Source of the DNA: Helicostylum pulchrum
Lineage: Eukaryota; Mucoromycota; Mucoromycetes; Mucorales; Mucoraceae
Assembly: GCA_025677825.1 (NCBI GenBank)
Contig: JAIXMO010000006.1
Span: 826,426-890,425 of the forward strand
Reading direction: 5' to 3'
DNA: 64,000 nt
How positions within the stretch are numbered: the first letter of the stretch is position 1; each line of letters starts with the position of its first letter. Below the pieces are notes generated by a model. It was not told where the DNA came from, did not search any database, and saw only the letters and a program-made list of their open reading frames with translations. Both the position numbers and the translations under genes were made by a program. Shown piece after piece: positions 1 to 12,800 of the stretch.

Positions 1-2
1 TA

Positions 3-110
3 AGGTGTATGAAGCACAAGTGTCCTTCTGCTGAGTATTATCCTGAAATTAAAAATGCAGATATTAAAGCCAGCATTGTTCGTCGTGGGTTCCTCGATAC
101 CGTTCAATAA
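3..110 (+). CDS. 3' end of an unrecognised gene (partial)
   Basis: One reading frame is open from the window edge to a TAA at 108-110 and encodes about 35 residues beginning near CMKHKCPSAEYYPEIKN and ending GFLDTVQ. The peptide has a balanced, charged composition unlike the surrounding low-complexity DNA, and AATAAA-like sequence follows immediately, which fits a terminal exon. A second frame gives only nine residues before a stop. I do not recognise the family and cannot see the upstream part. It is convergent with the MYND gene that ends at 276. Confidence 0.45.
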   Translation, partial: RCMKHKCPSAEYYPEIKNADIKASIVRRGFLDTVQ

Positions 111-275
111 TAATAAATCATACAACTTATTTATTTTTTATGGTTTTTTTTTTATTTATTTATTTTTTTTTTACAGTAAGAGCATAAATATATATTGTAT
201 ATTTCAAATTTGGTTGGGGTTGTTGAGAGAAGGGGTTGGAAAAAAAAAAGAGAGAGAAGAGAGGAAAAAAAAAAA

Positions 276-1835
276 TTAATCTACATCCATTAAATCTCGA
301 GGACGATCATGTGAATTATCTGTATCTGCTTCAACTTCAGTGGAAGAACCTGAAGCTAAACTACGAACTGAACGAGAATTCCTTCGCTGATGATAAAATA
401 ATATGTCACCATCACGTGCAGGACGATTGTTTGTTGTTGTTGTTGTAGTAGTAGTAGTAGCTATAGGTGTAGTTGCAGTTGTTGGTACCGGAAGTGAAGA
501 CCGTCTATTATGTTGATTCTCTGTGCGACCTTCCCCTTGTTGACCATTACCAATAGGAATAGCCATGACTTCAGAAGTAACACCGTTATCCTCCAAGTGA
601 ACAACTTGTTCTGTTGGGGGTGGAGGTGGTGGTGCAGCTGCAATGACTGCAGCAGCAGCAGCAACTGTAGTAGAAGAAGTTGCAGTTGGATTAGGTGGAT
701 GAGCATTATGTGGTCTCTCTACACACCACCATCTATGACCATCTGCCCATGCCTTTGATTGACAAGCCTTTGAACAATATTTAGCCTTTCGACTATATTA
801 TAAATAAAAAAAAATGTTATTAAATAGCTTTCTAAAAAAAATAAAAAAAATAAAAAAAAAAAAAACTTACCAACGACGGCATTTAGCAAATTCGCGTGGA
901 AAACGTTCCCATTTACCACATTGCATATTTGCACATTGTCTAACGCCACCTCTTCCTTCGTCTTTTCGACAAGCGTTTCTCATGATGACGCCAGCCCAAT
1001 AGATGATAGCGGCAGGGTGAAGTCTATGTGTGAACTTTTCGACGACGGAAAAAACGTTGTGGCGATGGTTTGAATGGAAGGCTTCACGAATTTGAGGGTA
1101 TTTAGATAAATAAGCTAGTAACTGTAGAGATAATAAGATGTCTTCTTCACGATGCAGTATTGCATCTGTGGATAGATTATTTAAGAGGGGGATGGTGGAT
1201 AAAGAGGCTGTATATTGTTTGTTCTTTTGTTTTATTGTTCTTTTGATGAAGGTTCTTCTTTTTGGTATAACAAACAGCAAGGAGAAATTGTTCATGTCCA
1301 TGTGCTGTTGTTCTTTTACATAGTAGTCTGTTGGCATAGTTGGTAAAGTTAAAGCGGTTGGATTAATATTGGTTATAGTAGGTGTAGTATTTGTTGTTGC
1401 AGGTGTAGTAAGTGTTGTGTTTTTTCTTTCTTGATCTTTTTCAATTTTAGCTTTATCAAGTGCGTTCATGAAATTCTCGAGAATGGCAAGTACAACATGA
1501 ACTGCACCTGCTTCGACTACACGAGACCTAATATTTTCAGTACCACGCACTCCTACATTAACTACACATTGAAATGCTAAAGACCATTTCCATAGAGAAT
1601 GTTTATCGGTGTGTTGGCAAGTGGCTAATATCTTTACTAATCTCTCTAATCCGCCATCTGCAGCCAGGATTTCACGGATACGTGGTGAGGTAGAAGTCAT
1701 GTAGGCCAGATGAGTTAATGAATTAACTAACGGTAAAGTTGCTGTACAATCTAAAGCTCGTCGATCATATAAAGTAGATGTAATAACAACTGCCGCTCTA
1801 TTTTGTGCTGGCGAGCTAAAATTTGGTTCACGCAT
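276..1835 (-). CDS. MYND-type zinc finger protein, MUB1/SamB family
   Basis: Two exons, complement(join(276..792,871..1835)), 493 residues. The start MREPNFSSPAQNRA and the following LYDRRALDC and LTHLAYMTSTSPRIREIL blocks are the conserved N-terminus of the fungal MUB1/SamB family. The MYND finger spans the splice junction, about residues 300-345, with its Cys/His ligands complete (CANMQCGKWE, then CRRCRKAKYCSKACQSKAW, DGHRWWC). The C-terminal third is low-complexity (Ala, Pro and Thr runs). In yeast Mub1 partners the ubiquitin ligase Ubr2 to degrade Rpn4; in Aspergillus SamB affects morphogenesis. A similar adaptor role here is inference from family. The 78-nt intron is T/A-rich with standard GT-AG ends. 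Confidence 0.88.
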
Positions 1836-2034
1836 TGTGTTTTAAAAAAGAAAAAAAAAGAGAGATTTTTATTGTAGATGAGAATGTTGGAAAAAAGAAA
1901 AAAAAAAAAAAAAAAAAAGATTTGTATCCACTAAGATTAATAACAACACACCTTTTTTCAAAACTCCTGATGTAAACCCCCCTCCCCTCCCTCGCTCTTT
2001 AAACGGAGTGCGAAAGCAACTTTTTTTTATTTCA

Positions 2035-3342
2035 TTACAGCAAACTACTTTGCTTTAAAAGTACACATTCACCTCCATTTTCCAAGTCGATGTTATACTG
2101 ATAAAAGTATCCTTCTGAAGTGATAACCAATACTTGAGGCGTAGTGCTTTTTAAAAAAAAAAAAATATTTCGTAATTGATTAATAATCCAAAAACATAAA
2201 CACATACTTATTATTTTACCTGCTTAGAGCTACGAGACTACGAACGCCTGCATTAGGTAATTTCAAAGAAGCAAAGTGACGACTGGATTCCCAAATATCT
2301 GATATACGATCTGGTATCAAGAAATTCATGCCTCGTTGTAACGAACTTCTTCTCTTTAACGGAGGAGCCTCGTCCATGTTTTCATGATTACTTATATCTG
2401 CATCTGCCAGCTTGAATATATGAACTGTTTCGGTATCACTCGAAACACACAATAATGTGCTTACTAAATTAAATGACATGCTATATATTTTGGCTGAATA
2501 AGAACCTCTTCTAAATTGGTATACTTTATCTGCACTAGGTATAGCAAATACTCTAATTACAGTTCCCTGTTTTTTTTTTATCTTTTTAGCTCTTTTTTTT
2601 TTAAAAAAAAAACAAATAGAACTTATATACCTTTTCACTGGCGGTAACTAACAAAGTACCTTCAGCATTCATAGAGATACAACTAATAGGTGACTTGTGA
2701 GCTTGTACGATATTAGCCAACTTCATAGCATTGGCATCATAGATTTCAATATCGCCAACACTTTGTTGTGAACTCTGAGCATAGTAATCTGCAGTCGATC
2801 TTAGGGGTTGGCAGGCAATATAACAGTTTTCGCTGGATGGAGATAAGGCGACGATTGCAGAAGGGTTTGGGATGGTATCAATGGTGTGTAGTAGCTTCAT
2901 GTTGCTGATATCGTAGATGAAGATTTGTTCCTCCAGTACAACAATAAGACGCTTGCGGTTCATCTTGACGGATAAGATGGGTGTGTGGAAGGTCAGTTCA
3001 CAGATAGTGGTTTCTCTTTTCGTGTTGTTGATTCGTAACCGTCTCGGTGAGGCACCTACAAGTGCTACCAAGGAAGTACAGAATAACATTTCTGTAATAC
3101 TAATATCTTCTTCCACTATTTAACAGTTTCAGAAAGAAAAAAAACCGGTTTTTTTAGAAGAAGAAAAAAGATAAAACGCGTTTTTATGTGAACTTACATT
3201 TAGAATAACATTTTGCAAATGGATCACAGTTATAAATACGATATTCGTTTTTATCAGAAACGGAAATACAGCTGTAGTCTTGGTTGAAATTAAAGCTTGA
3301 TAATTCACCTGCTGGTAGAATATCTTGCTCTGCAATCGTCAT
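2035..3342 (-). CDS. PROPPIN WD40 protein, Atg18/WIPI type
   Basis: Four exons, complement(join(2035..2146,2220..2566,2631..3115,3198..3342)), 362 residues. The order is that of Atg18: an N-terminal blade ending [12 protein letters not shown], the [12 protein letters not shown] strand, [26 protein letters not shown], then the phosphoinositide-binding FRRG motif in exon 3 (YQFRRGS) and a C-terminal blade [11 protein letters not shown]. PROPPINs are seven-bladed beta-propellers that bind PI3P and PI(3,5)P2 on the phagophore and vacuole and act in autophagy and vacuole homeostasis. Length is shorter than yeast Atg18 and matches WIPI-like proteins with short loops. Whether it is the Atg18, Atg21 or Hsv2 orthologue cannot be told from sequence alone. 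It is divergent from the RhoGEF gene. Confidence 0.9.
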
Positions 3343-4521
3343 TTTTTTTTTTTTTTTTGTAAGAGAGAGAGAGAAGGGAAACAAAAAAAAAGAAAAATGA
3401 GAAATAGAAATATGCTGTGTAACTTGTAGTGCGTCTATACACACTAAAGCTTTTAGTTACTTGTAAATATCAAACTAACGACTTTATTACCGGATTTAAT
3501 TAACGTATTCTTTCTGGATGAGACACACATGCAATTAAAAAGGACGTTATTGAAGTTACGTATACTCTTTTGATTAATGCCTTTTTTTTTTTTTGAAGTG
3601 TAGACTTCTTTTTTTTTTAAACCAATGATAACGATGGTAAAGAAGGTTTTTTTTTTTTTTTTTTTTTTTTCACTTCAAGTGACAATAGATATTTAACGAC
3701 TTTTTTAATAAATTACACTTGCTTGCAATTACTTTACGGTTATATAATTGATCGGGAGTAACAAACCCCATTTGTGTCTTTACTACAAAAAACTGCTAAA
3801 AAGAAAAACTCTTGAGTTTATCGTCAACCCGATAATTGAAATGTGCTACACGGTTGCACAATAACAACAACAACAGGCCCTCACAAGATAAATTAAACGG
3901 GTCTAGTTGGTGTATGTGCTACCATTACTTACGTGATGCTTTTTTTTTTTCTTTGTAAAGAAGAACCAAAACATATCATTCTATTACAAAACAACAGTGA
4001 ATAAAGAATATTGTTTGTTAAAAAAAGAAATTCAGGTAATTTTATTATAGAAGGGCAAAAAGCCGAACCATAAAAAAAAGATTTTTTTTTTTTTTTTGCT
4101 CGGAGGATCAGGAAACTGTTATCCGACGTTTAGTGTAACTTTTGTTAGTATTTTAGATTTCGTTTTCTTTGTTCATCACAAATGTTAGATTGCAATGCGC
4201 TTTTTTACTGCGCCTGTTTAATGTATTCTCTTCCGCAGTTTACAGAAAAAGTTGATTTTAGTTTATAAATGATTACAAAATGTTTGTCGCAGCAACAACA
4301 CCCCTCAATGGTTGGTTTTTTGTCGTTTGTTTTTTTTTTGGTTTTCGGAGCGCCAAAACTTACACTCGTACAAAAAAAGGGGAAGACAAGGGCGAACCGA
4401 GGTTTTTATAGACGACAGTTATTTTTTTATTTTCTTTTTTTCCTCTCTCTTTTACTATTATATATATATTTCTTTTCTTTTTTTTCTTTCAAAAAAAAAA
4501 GAAAGAAAAAAAGAAATAATT
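3343..4521. promoter_or_regulatory. Divergent intergenic region between PROPPIN and RhoGEF
   Basis: 1.2 kb between the two start codons, with no credible coding frame. It holds many A and T homopolymers of 8-20 bases (for example near 3645-3670 and 4081-4096) and a T-rich pyrimidine tract just before the RhoGEF ATG. Presumed to carry both promoters; I see no motif that I can assign to a named factor. Confidence 0.5.
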
Positions 4522-7500
4522 ATGCAACAACTTGATATAAGTCTTGACAGTATTGGTTACATTTACAGTAGACAGCTATTAGACTTTAACGCACAACCGT
4601 CCAACTTTAATTCGGAATCAGTGGTAAGAGAGAGCATAAAAATTTACACGTAAATCTTAACTTTTTTTCTTGAAAAAAGTGTCATTTTTATGATATTTTA
4701 GTTCACGAACCAAGTCAAAGCTCAGGTACGCATAAAATATTCCTGTTTTGAAAAAGAAAACTAATAAAATTGTATAATAGAAAAAAGCACAAAGTTATTC
4801 CAGCAATTTAACCAGCTTATTACTTCGCCTTCTACTTTACATCATCCTACTGCACCGTCTATTTCACCAAAAAGAGAATTTGTCAAGGTAGAAATATAAC
4901 ATCTTTAAAGAATAAAGAAATATACTAACCTTAAATAAAAAATAGAATGATGAAAGACGACAATACTTATTGGACGAGTTTATTATGACTGAAGCTAATT
5001 ACTTGTCAAGTCTAAAAACGTTTATTAACGTAAGTATTATTATTTGACTCGTGTTTTGCAGCACAATGAAAATTAATTGAAATTAAAAACAGTTGATTGT
5101 TGAACCACTTCGACAAAGGTCTAAAGATAGACAACGTGCTATTATTGGGCAGTATGAATGTGCTAATATATTCATGAATATTGATGAATTGGCTACTGTG
5201 ACTGAAGACTTTTATAACGATCTAATTCAATATAATTTGAACCCTGCCAGTTGTGGTGTAAATTTAGGTGACTTGTGTTTATCTCACGTAAAGTATTATA
5301 GGGCTTTAAAAAAGAGTTAAGGGACTCACTTTTTTTTTATTATAGATGCGTCGTTTTACTTGTTATAATAGGTTCTTATTAGGCGTTCATAATGCACAAA
5401 TTATCAATGAAAAACAATTAAAGAATCCAACGTACTTTGCCTTTTTGGAAAAGGTGATTAACAACCAAGGCAATGGAAACCAAACGGTGTATGATTACCT
5501 GGCATTACCTAGTCAGCGCGTTGGAAGATACACCATGTACTATAAGGAACTGATGAAGCACACGACAGATGATCATGTGGATTTACCAGGTTTGCATAGT
5601 TCACTTTTAAAAGCAGAGGAAATTGCAAACATGACGGAAGAAATTCATACACAAATCATGAAGATTTTTCGTCGTTTATTACAAGCAGTTCAATATTGTC
5701 CTGTAAGTTTTAACTACTTTTTGGAAAGAAAGGGGACTTATATTTTTTTTTTTGCTGTTGTTGTAGGAATCGTTGATTAGTTTTCAACGAAGATTTTTGT
5801 GTTATTTAGATACTGCAGAGATCGATCCGCAAACATTGAAACCTGTACAACCTGTCACATTATTTTTGTTTTCGGATAAAATCATGGTAGTAAAGCGACC
5901 TTCGTATGAATCGGACGGATTGGATTTATGTGGATTGGATCAAAGAATGTATCAGGGTTCAGAAAGAAAGGATTTTTGTATACGGAAAGAAGCTGTCACT
6001 GGAAAAATGAAGTTTATTGGCTGGGCAAGTTTAAACGATATTGATATTCATGATGGACCTGGTAAAAGCAAAACAAAAACAAAAACAAAACAAAAAAGTA
6101 ATACTAAAAGGTGTTTGTTTTTTTAAAAATAGACACTTCTTTTTCCAAATCGTCATTTACATTGCTGTGTAACAATTCGGGTCCACTGCTATCTTCTCCC
6201 GATACAGACCAAACAACACAAAAATCGCTAGAGGCGTATTTTCAGCACGACCAGCAGAGGCATTCGTTTGCGTTGAATGACGGTGGAAATCTTATTAACC
6301 GCGAGTACTTTCAAACCGTGGAAAAAACAAGGTCGCATTTCATTCATCAGTTTGGAAAAGCAAAGAATAATTTAAAGACAAGTGGTAAAAAAAAAAAAAA
6401 AAAAAAATGTTTGTTGTATTTATATACTGAAACCCGCATGTTTTTTGTAGATGAACTTATTCAATCTTCTTACTGTCAGTGGAACCATCATCACTTCTTT
6501 GCAAATATTTATCCTACGTCAAGGTACCACAAGGTTTCAAATAAGGTAACTGGAGAAACTTATTTTAAGTGAAAAAAATATTAAATATGTGTATAATAGA
6601 ATGAAATCGCCTTGTTTTATATTGAAAAAAACACTGTGAATATAGAGGCTATACTTAGTAATTGCTTTATTGCTCCTAATATGGTTGGGTTTATTGTACC
6701 TCATGAAAAAGATGATAATTACAGGTACCTCCTTCCTCCTTACCCAAAAATAGCCACACACTATATTTAAACTTGTATAATTTTTTTAGGTTTGCCATAC
6801 GTAGCAAATGTGCTATAGGTAATACAAGCAACGAAGAAATATCATTATTGACGTTCCGAGCAAATGATACCTATCATATTCAAAACGCGCAGAACCAGCT
6901 ATTTGGAAACTGTAAGTTTCAAAATTATTAATAGATTTATAAAACTTTAACACATAATACTTTGTAGTGTTGTTGTGTGATCGAGACTTGCTTCAATCAA
7001 GTCAACTTGCGAATAGTCCAGTCCCTCACCACCAAGCTCCTCAACAACCATCTCGGTTCTCGATAAAACAAGACTTGATACGTAAAAAGAGTAAATCAAC
7101 ATTTAAATTATTTACGTCGCTTGCAAATAACAATACGCAGCATCGGCAACAAGCTCCCTCACTGCCTACGACGACGACGACGCCGAGACCGCGGACAACG
7201 AGCACATATAGTGAGTACGTCCTCGGTTTGGAAACGGCGCATCCGTCAGTTCATTGTTCGTCATCGTCATCAAGCTCCATCAAGTCACAACGAAGTGCAG
7301 ATTCAAGACTCACGTTACAATCTTTAGCTGCAGTTGAGGGAGTGCAGCAGCAATCGATGTTGGGTAAGTTTGCAGCGGAAGCATCGATAAATCAACCGAG
7401 GTATTTTAGTCCGAGTTTTCATCCGAGTAGAACGGCGTCGTATGAAATTCAATCGGCTGCAGCAAGGTCGTCGTTACAGGAAAATCCAGCCAAGTACAGT

Positions 7501-8377
7501 AGGTCTAGATCGCCGTTGAGTATTCGTGAACCGACGCCGGCGATGATCGAACCAGGAAGTGGGTTTTCAACTGTCAATAGTCGGTACAGTTCTATTTCTA
7601 CGCTGGGTAGTCAAAGGCCTTCGTTATTTCTGGATAGGGACAGGGTAAAAAAAAAAAATGTTTTTATTATTATTATTATTATGTTGAGCTAATGTATTGT
7701 TTGTTTAGTTTGATTCCCCTCGTCCCGTATCCGATCTATTAATCCCTATTGCAACACCTATCTCGGGAGAAATGAAATACTACTCTACGTCCGCAGACTC
7801 GTTTACAAACAAGCCCATGTACTTTATGGAGGAGAAGAGTGATTTGTACAAGGAGCTTGAGGAGAAGAACAAGACGGTTTTGATGCTGACTTCTTTGTTA
7901 CATCAAAAAGAAGAAGATATTGAGTTGTTGAAAGCGGATTTGGATGATTCAGTTTCAGAATTAGGAACCGTATGCGATGTAAGTTTTTTTTTTTTTTTTT
8001 TTTTTTTTGGTTAACTTGGTAATAGACTGACAAAAGTGGGGGGTTTTTTTTTTTTTTTTTTTTTTTTGTAGAAATTTAATTCGGAATTAGAGAACTTGTC
8101 TAGTATATACCAACTTTCGCCTGATGAAAGACCTTCCCATCCTTCCCCTGATATGCAAATGAAGCGGAAACTTGAAACTGCACTTTTAGAAAGAAATCAA
8201 TGGCAACTTAGAGCAACGTAAGTGTTTTTTTTTAAATACGTATGTTTTGATGTACTTATACCGTATTGTAGTGAACTAGAACAACAGTTACGTAGACTTG
8301 TTCTTAATGACAATGCCAAACCCTATGAAAGTCCACGTAGGTATCATCAAAGAAGTTTTTCTCAAGGCAACAGATAA
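4522..8377 (+). CDS. Rho guanine nucleotide exchange factor, DH-PH
   Basis: Fifteen exons: 4522-4623, 4702-4725, 4804-4887, 4946-5029, 5093-5287, 5346-5702, 5767-6061, 6133-6384, 6451-6545, 6600-6724, 6790-6911, 6968-7644, 7709-7978, 8072-8217, 8272-8377; 977 residues with phase kept throughout. The Dbl-homology domain lies at about 74-270, with LLDEFIMTEANYLSSLKTF opening it and the signature LPSQRVGRYTMYYKELMKHT near its end. A PH-like region follows (about 285-470; PVTLFLFSDKIMVVKRP). A Ser-rich linker and a short coiled coil (about 840-885; ELEEKNKTVLMLTSLLHQKE) end the protein. It should load GTP on a Rho/Cdc42-type GTPase for polarity or cytokinesis; the target is not readable. Exon 2 is only 24 nt, and the first three exons are the least certain. 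Confidence 0.85.
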
Positions 8378-10026
8378 AAAAAAAAAAAAATAGATTCCGA
8401 TACCAAATATACCCCGCCCCCACCCCCCTCAACTCTTTTTTTTTTCTTTTTTATGCACCCTCTCCCTTCCCACACAGCAACAAAAAAAAACACTCTTATA
8501 TTTCCATTCCTTTTTCCTATGTTTTTATTTATGTACACACTTACACAATACCAAAAATAAATTTATTTATTTAAGATCCTTAAAAAAAACCGAATATTGT
8601 ACAATTTATTTAGTGCATGCTTTTTTTTTAAAAAAAAAGATGAAACAAACTATAATAGTTGGTCAAACTAAGGATATGTTCCGAGTAGAGAAGTTAAGAG
8701 TATTAATACATTTTTTAGTTCGTTGAATTATTTGTTGTTGATCTCGCGTTTGTGTTATTAATACATGTTTACTATAAAAAAAAGGGGGGGGGGGTCCAGA
8801 TGTTCAAGAATAAAGTTTTTAGATAACAGTGCGCGCTTAAATAATTTTCGAATTCCGTTTTTTTTTAAAAAAAAAAGACCCCTAATAGCATACTTTTGTA
8901 CACTGTTATCAAATAAGTGTCACCTCAAAAACAGCATTAAGATGCGATTTATAAATTTGATTCGGTGAAGGATTTCCTAAAATCATACAGGCGCTTAACG
9001 TCTTTTTTTATGTCAACGTAAAACCAGGGACCAATAATAAAAAAAAAGTTCGCTACTACCAAATGAAAACCATGTAGAAATATATTGCAAAAACTGCCGG
9101 TAAAAAAAAAAAAAAAAAAAAAAGTAGATATTAAACTTCGAAATTGTAATACAATTAATCCTCTCGATCGGTATACTAGGTAGTATATTCATTTGACAGA
9201 TGTTGCGATTCATATGTTAAATAACCTTAATTTGCTTGACAGAACAAATCGTAATGACGACAATGCACGTGATTTTTACTGATATATAACCACGATCGGG
9301 TGGCACTTTTTGTGATATCACAATGTAGCGATTTGCCTCGTATTATTCCGTATTATTCGTAAACCGAGCAATCATGAGGCTGAATACAGAACCCTCGTTT
9401 ATGCGGATATAAATAGGATGAGCATACCTGTCGGTCACCTTAAGACCCGCAGCACTACAATACGGAATTCTTTGACCTGATAGGTAGCCCAATAAAAGAC
9501 AGAAATTATAGTTTTTTACAGAATAGCAAGAAATATAATAAATTGTTTGTGTTATCGAGGGGGGGGTTTTTTTTTTTAGACTGCCGCTTCTAATCTATAA
9601 AGGTCGGTAAAGGAAAGCTATACACGACTAAAAAAAAATGCTGCGCTTCAATCGCTTTTAGTCGGTTTTTTTTTTTTTTTTTTTCCCCACATTTTAAAAT
9701 TGAAACGCCTTGAGAAAAATAGTTTTTTTTTTTTTTTTTTTTTTTTTTTGCTAGCGCAAAAAGGAACAATAAGAATCTAAAAAACTCTACAGCTGAAAAA
9801 ATAAAGCTTAATAGGTGACGAGATACAAGGTTAAGATTTTGTCAAGTAGAAGGGATAAAACAACATTTTGTTAGTATAGGACATATTTTCAAAGTACGTC
9901 AGAAAACGATAGGTACTTTTATCAGTGGTCTTACATAACAGAGCATCAAATTATTCCGCGATCTCCCACTTTGAAGATTTTTGTCGAAAGATGTTGACCT
10001 CGGAATCCATTGTTACACTTCCCCAC

Positions 10027-10061
<35 letters not shown>

Positions 10062-10245
10062 GGAAAAAAAAAGAAGAGATTTTTTTTTTATAATTAAGGT
10101 TGCGTAAAAAAGGAAAGACAGAAAAAAAAGAGAGAATATGAGAAATAGTGTTATAGATATATATGCATAATTACAAAAAAAAAAAAAAAAAAGCGTAAGA
10201 TTGAAAGAAGAAAAAAAAAAAATTACAAAAGGGGGGGGGGGAAAT
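8378..10245. other. Intergenic region, convergent, no gene seen
   Basis: About 1.9 kb between the convergent stops of the RhoGEF and the Zn2Cys6 factor. It holds many homopolymers, including G runs at about 8785-8794, 9560-9566 and 10231-10240 and T runs over 25 bases, and two T-run/A-run junctions (8621-8638, 8858-8876). No open frame looks coding. The stretch 9240-9480 is less repetitive than its surroundings, but I could not assign it. Confidence 0.5.
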
Positions 10246-12800
10246 CTACTCTGTCCAAAGAGGAACTTGATTTGATAAGACCTGCTGTTGTTGCTGATGC
10301 AGTTGTTGTTGTTGATGTTGTCGTTGATGCTCTACAGGGACACCGTCAGGCATATACGGCGAGTTTTCAAATGCAGCGTCTGGACCGCCCTTTTGATTAC
10401 TGAAATAACTGTTCCATTCATCAATATCAAACGACATGGGTACGCCCCAAAACGCGGTTGCATTGGGATCAAACGAGTTTCCATCAAACGGTGGTATTTG
10501 CGGGTAGTTTTTGACAGAGCAGGTACTTAGCTCTGGCGAATTAAAATCAACACTGGGCGATTTATTGCTGCTTGTGCTTGCGCTCCCCATATAGTACTTT
10601 TCTTCCATCCTTTGAAAGTCGTTGTGGTGGTGGTGGTGTTCTGGTTCTGGTGAATTGGGTACGGCAATGGACGGAGGAGGGACAACGACTGCACGTTTTT
10701 TAACGGACCGTGTATAACTTTCATCCACACAGTCTAAATTGATGTCTCGTAGACCAGCCAGAGCACCCAGAATGTTACAGTGTCGTGCGGAAGTAATCCA
10801 TGTTGTTTCAACTTCGTCCATAGCACGCATAATCTTGTTTATACTGATTTTCGCTTCAAATGCAAACATGGAATCAGAGGAGGCTGCGTTGTAGATAAAG
10901 ATAATACCGGCGGTAAACATGAAGAATAAGGCATAGTTGTTGACGTTCTTGAGACGTCCTTCAGTCATGAGAGATTCGGTGATATCTAAAATCTTGTTGG
11001 CGGCAAATGTGCAGATGGAAGCGGAAGGGAAAACTGAGGGTGCCACAGTTTGCTGCGGGCCCGGAATAAAGGGGCGATGTAAGAGTATTAAGGTGGTGTA
11101 AAATAGCATGTGTAACTGGCAGAGTTCCAAGGATGGAGCGGGGGCACGCTCGTTCAGTCGCGTGTTGGGTGGTCGGTACTGTAAGCTCACTGGTAATTTC
11201 GACATCCATTTGTTTAGTTTCTTGTCGAGGGCCGAAACGATACTGTCGGGTGTGGACATGATGGAGAGTTGCTTTCGTCCTTTGACCATGTAAAGTTCGC
11301 GGATGACATCGCCTAAAATCTCACAGATTTTAATGAGATAGTGAAAGTTTTCCATGATACGTGGTGCGTCTTGGTCGTTTTCGGACGGGTAAGGTGTGTC
11401 GTAGTCTCGCTCATCAATCATGGGCGAGCGGCCGTGCATAGCACAGGATAATCGGTCCAGTACAAAGCAGCAATAAAACGCTCGCTTTCTATCTTCTTTT
11501 TCAGTTGCAGTTAGTTCCCAACTATCACAGTTTCGGTGTAAGCCTAAATTTTGTGACATTCGAATTGCCTATTTTTGAAAAAAAAAATTAATTTACACAC
11601 GGTCATTTTAAAAAAAAAGGGAAACTATTAAATATTTACCATGCCACTATAAAGCCATCCTCTTGTTGTTTTTAAAGCACCATTTTGATGACTGCTCATA
11701 AGTAAAAGAGATTGAACGGTATAGACTCTAAAGTTATCCCACTCTAAATCCAGCAACATACGTGCTCTTTCGAAAAAGACATCACCTGCGGTTTCAGGTT
11801 TAGTGGCAACGGATCGTACACGAATATCTGAAGATACGCGAGAGGCTACTGCATAAATAGCGTTTAGCAAGATGGGTGGCGGCGAAGGTATACTATCATC
11901 ATTGATGGAAGCCATAAAAGATTTCTTGTGTAAGATGGGTAAAAGAGGGTAAAAATACCTAAAATAAAGTTCCAGCAAATGAGTTGAGAGATCTTTAGGA
12001 GGTAGTTCAAATGGGTCCACAACAAATGGAAATGAAGGTGAGTCGGTAGCGTCTTGTCCGTGGCCCTTGGAGCTAAATTGAAAGGCTCGGTTTTGAAAGT
12101 TTTTACTGTTTCTTAGCATGTAAAAACCAGAGGTCTTTCCGTAGTAGCGAAGTTGACCGCTTTCGTCGATAGAGAGGGTGCCCATATTGTTGGACTCGTC
12201 GCTGTCATGACGATGATCGTCGGCGTCGGGTTTGGTCATGGGTTCGGTGGTGGTTAATGGTCCACATTCTGCCTCGTATCCAGATACGGCTTCGCGGCGC
12301 ATTGGGCGTGGTCGAACTAGTTCGCCGTAAGCTGTTTCTAAAGGTGCGTTTAGTTCAGTTATAATTGCTTGTGAACGAGGATCGTCTTCTTGAACGATAC
12401 TGCCTAATAAAGCTTCTAATCGATGTAATCTGCCCTCAATAGCTTCTATATATCCTTTCGGTGGTCCTCTCTATTTTTTTTAAAAAAAAAGATGTAATTT
12501 TAGTAATTATTTTTATTTTATTTTGATAAATATGTTTCAGTACCTTTTTAGTCGATTCTTTGTAGTGGCAAGGTAAGCCTAAAGTACTACAGTTATTACA
12601 AAGAGGTGAAGAACCATCGCACTTTACTTTTTTTCTTCGGCATTGCTCACTTTTTTTTTAAATAAAAAAAAAAAAAAAAAATTAGTAAAGTGTAAAAAAA
12701 AAAAAAGGGGGGTACCTCTTTTTTTTTGTTTCTTGTAAAAAATAATACTTTACCAAGCTTTGCTGACTCTTTGTCGTTTATGTTCTGAAGGATCAGTCAT
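10246..12800 (-). CDS. Zn2Cys6 transcription factor with fungal_trans domain
   Basis: Four exons, complement(join(10246..11568,11640..12470,12544..12649,12754..12800)), 768 residues. The zinc cluster is complete at Cys16, 19, 26, 33, 36 and 43 with spacing C-x2-C-x6-C-x6-C-x2-C-x6-C; the first Cys codon is split by intron 1. The linker RGPPKGYIEAIEGRLHRLE and a short coiled coil follow, as in Gal4-type dimers. The middle-homology domain is seen as LLDLEWDNFRVYTVQSLLLM, GMAIRMSQNLGLHRN and KRAFYCCFVLDRLSCAMHGR. The C-terminus has His and Gln runs and acidic/aromatic residues, plausibly for activation. Nuclear DNA-binding regulator, probably of metabolic genes; the regulon cannot be inferred. 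A run of ten G follows the stop. Confidence 0.9.
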
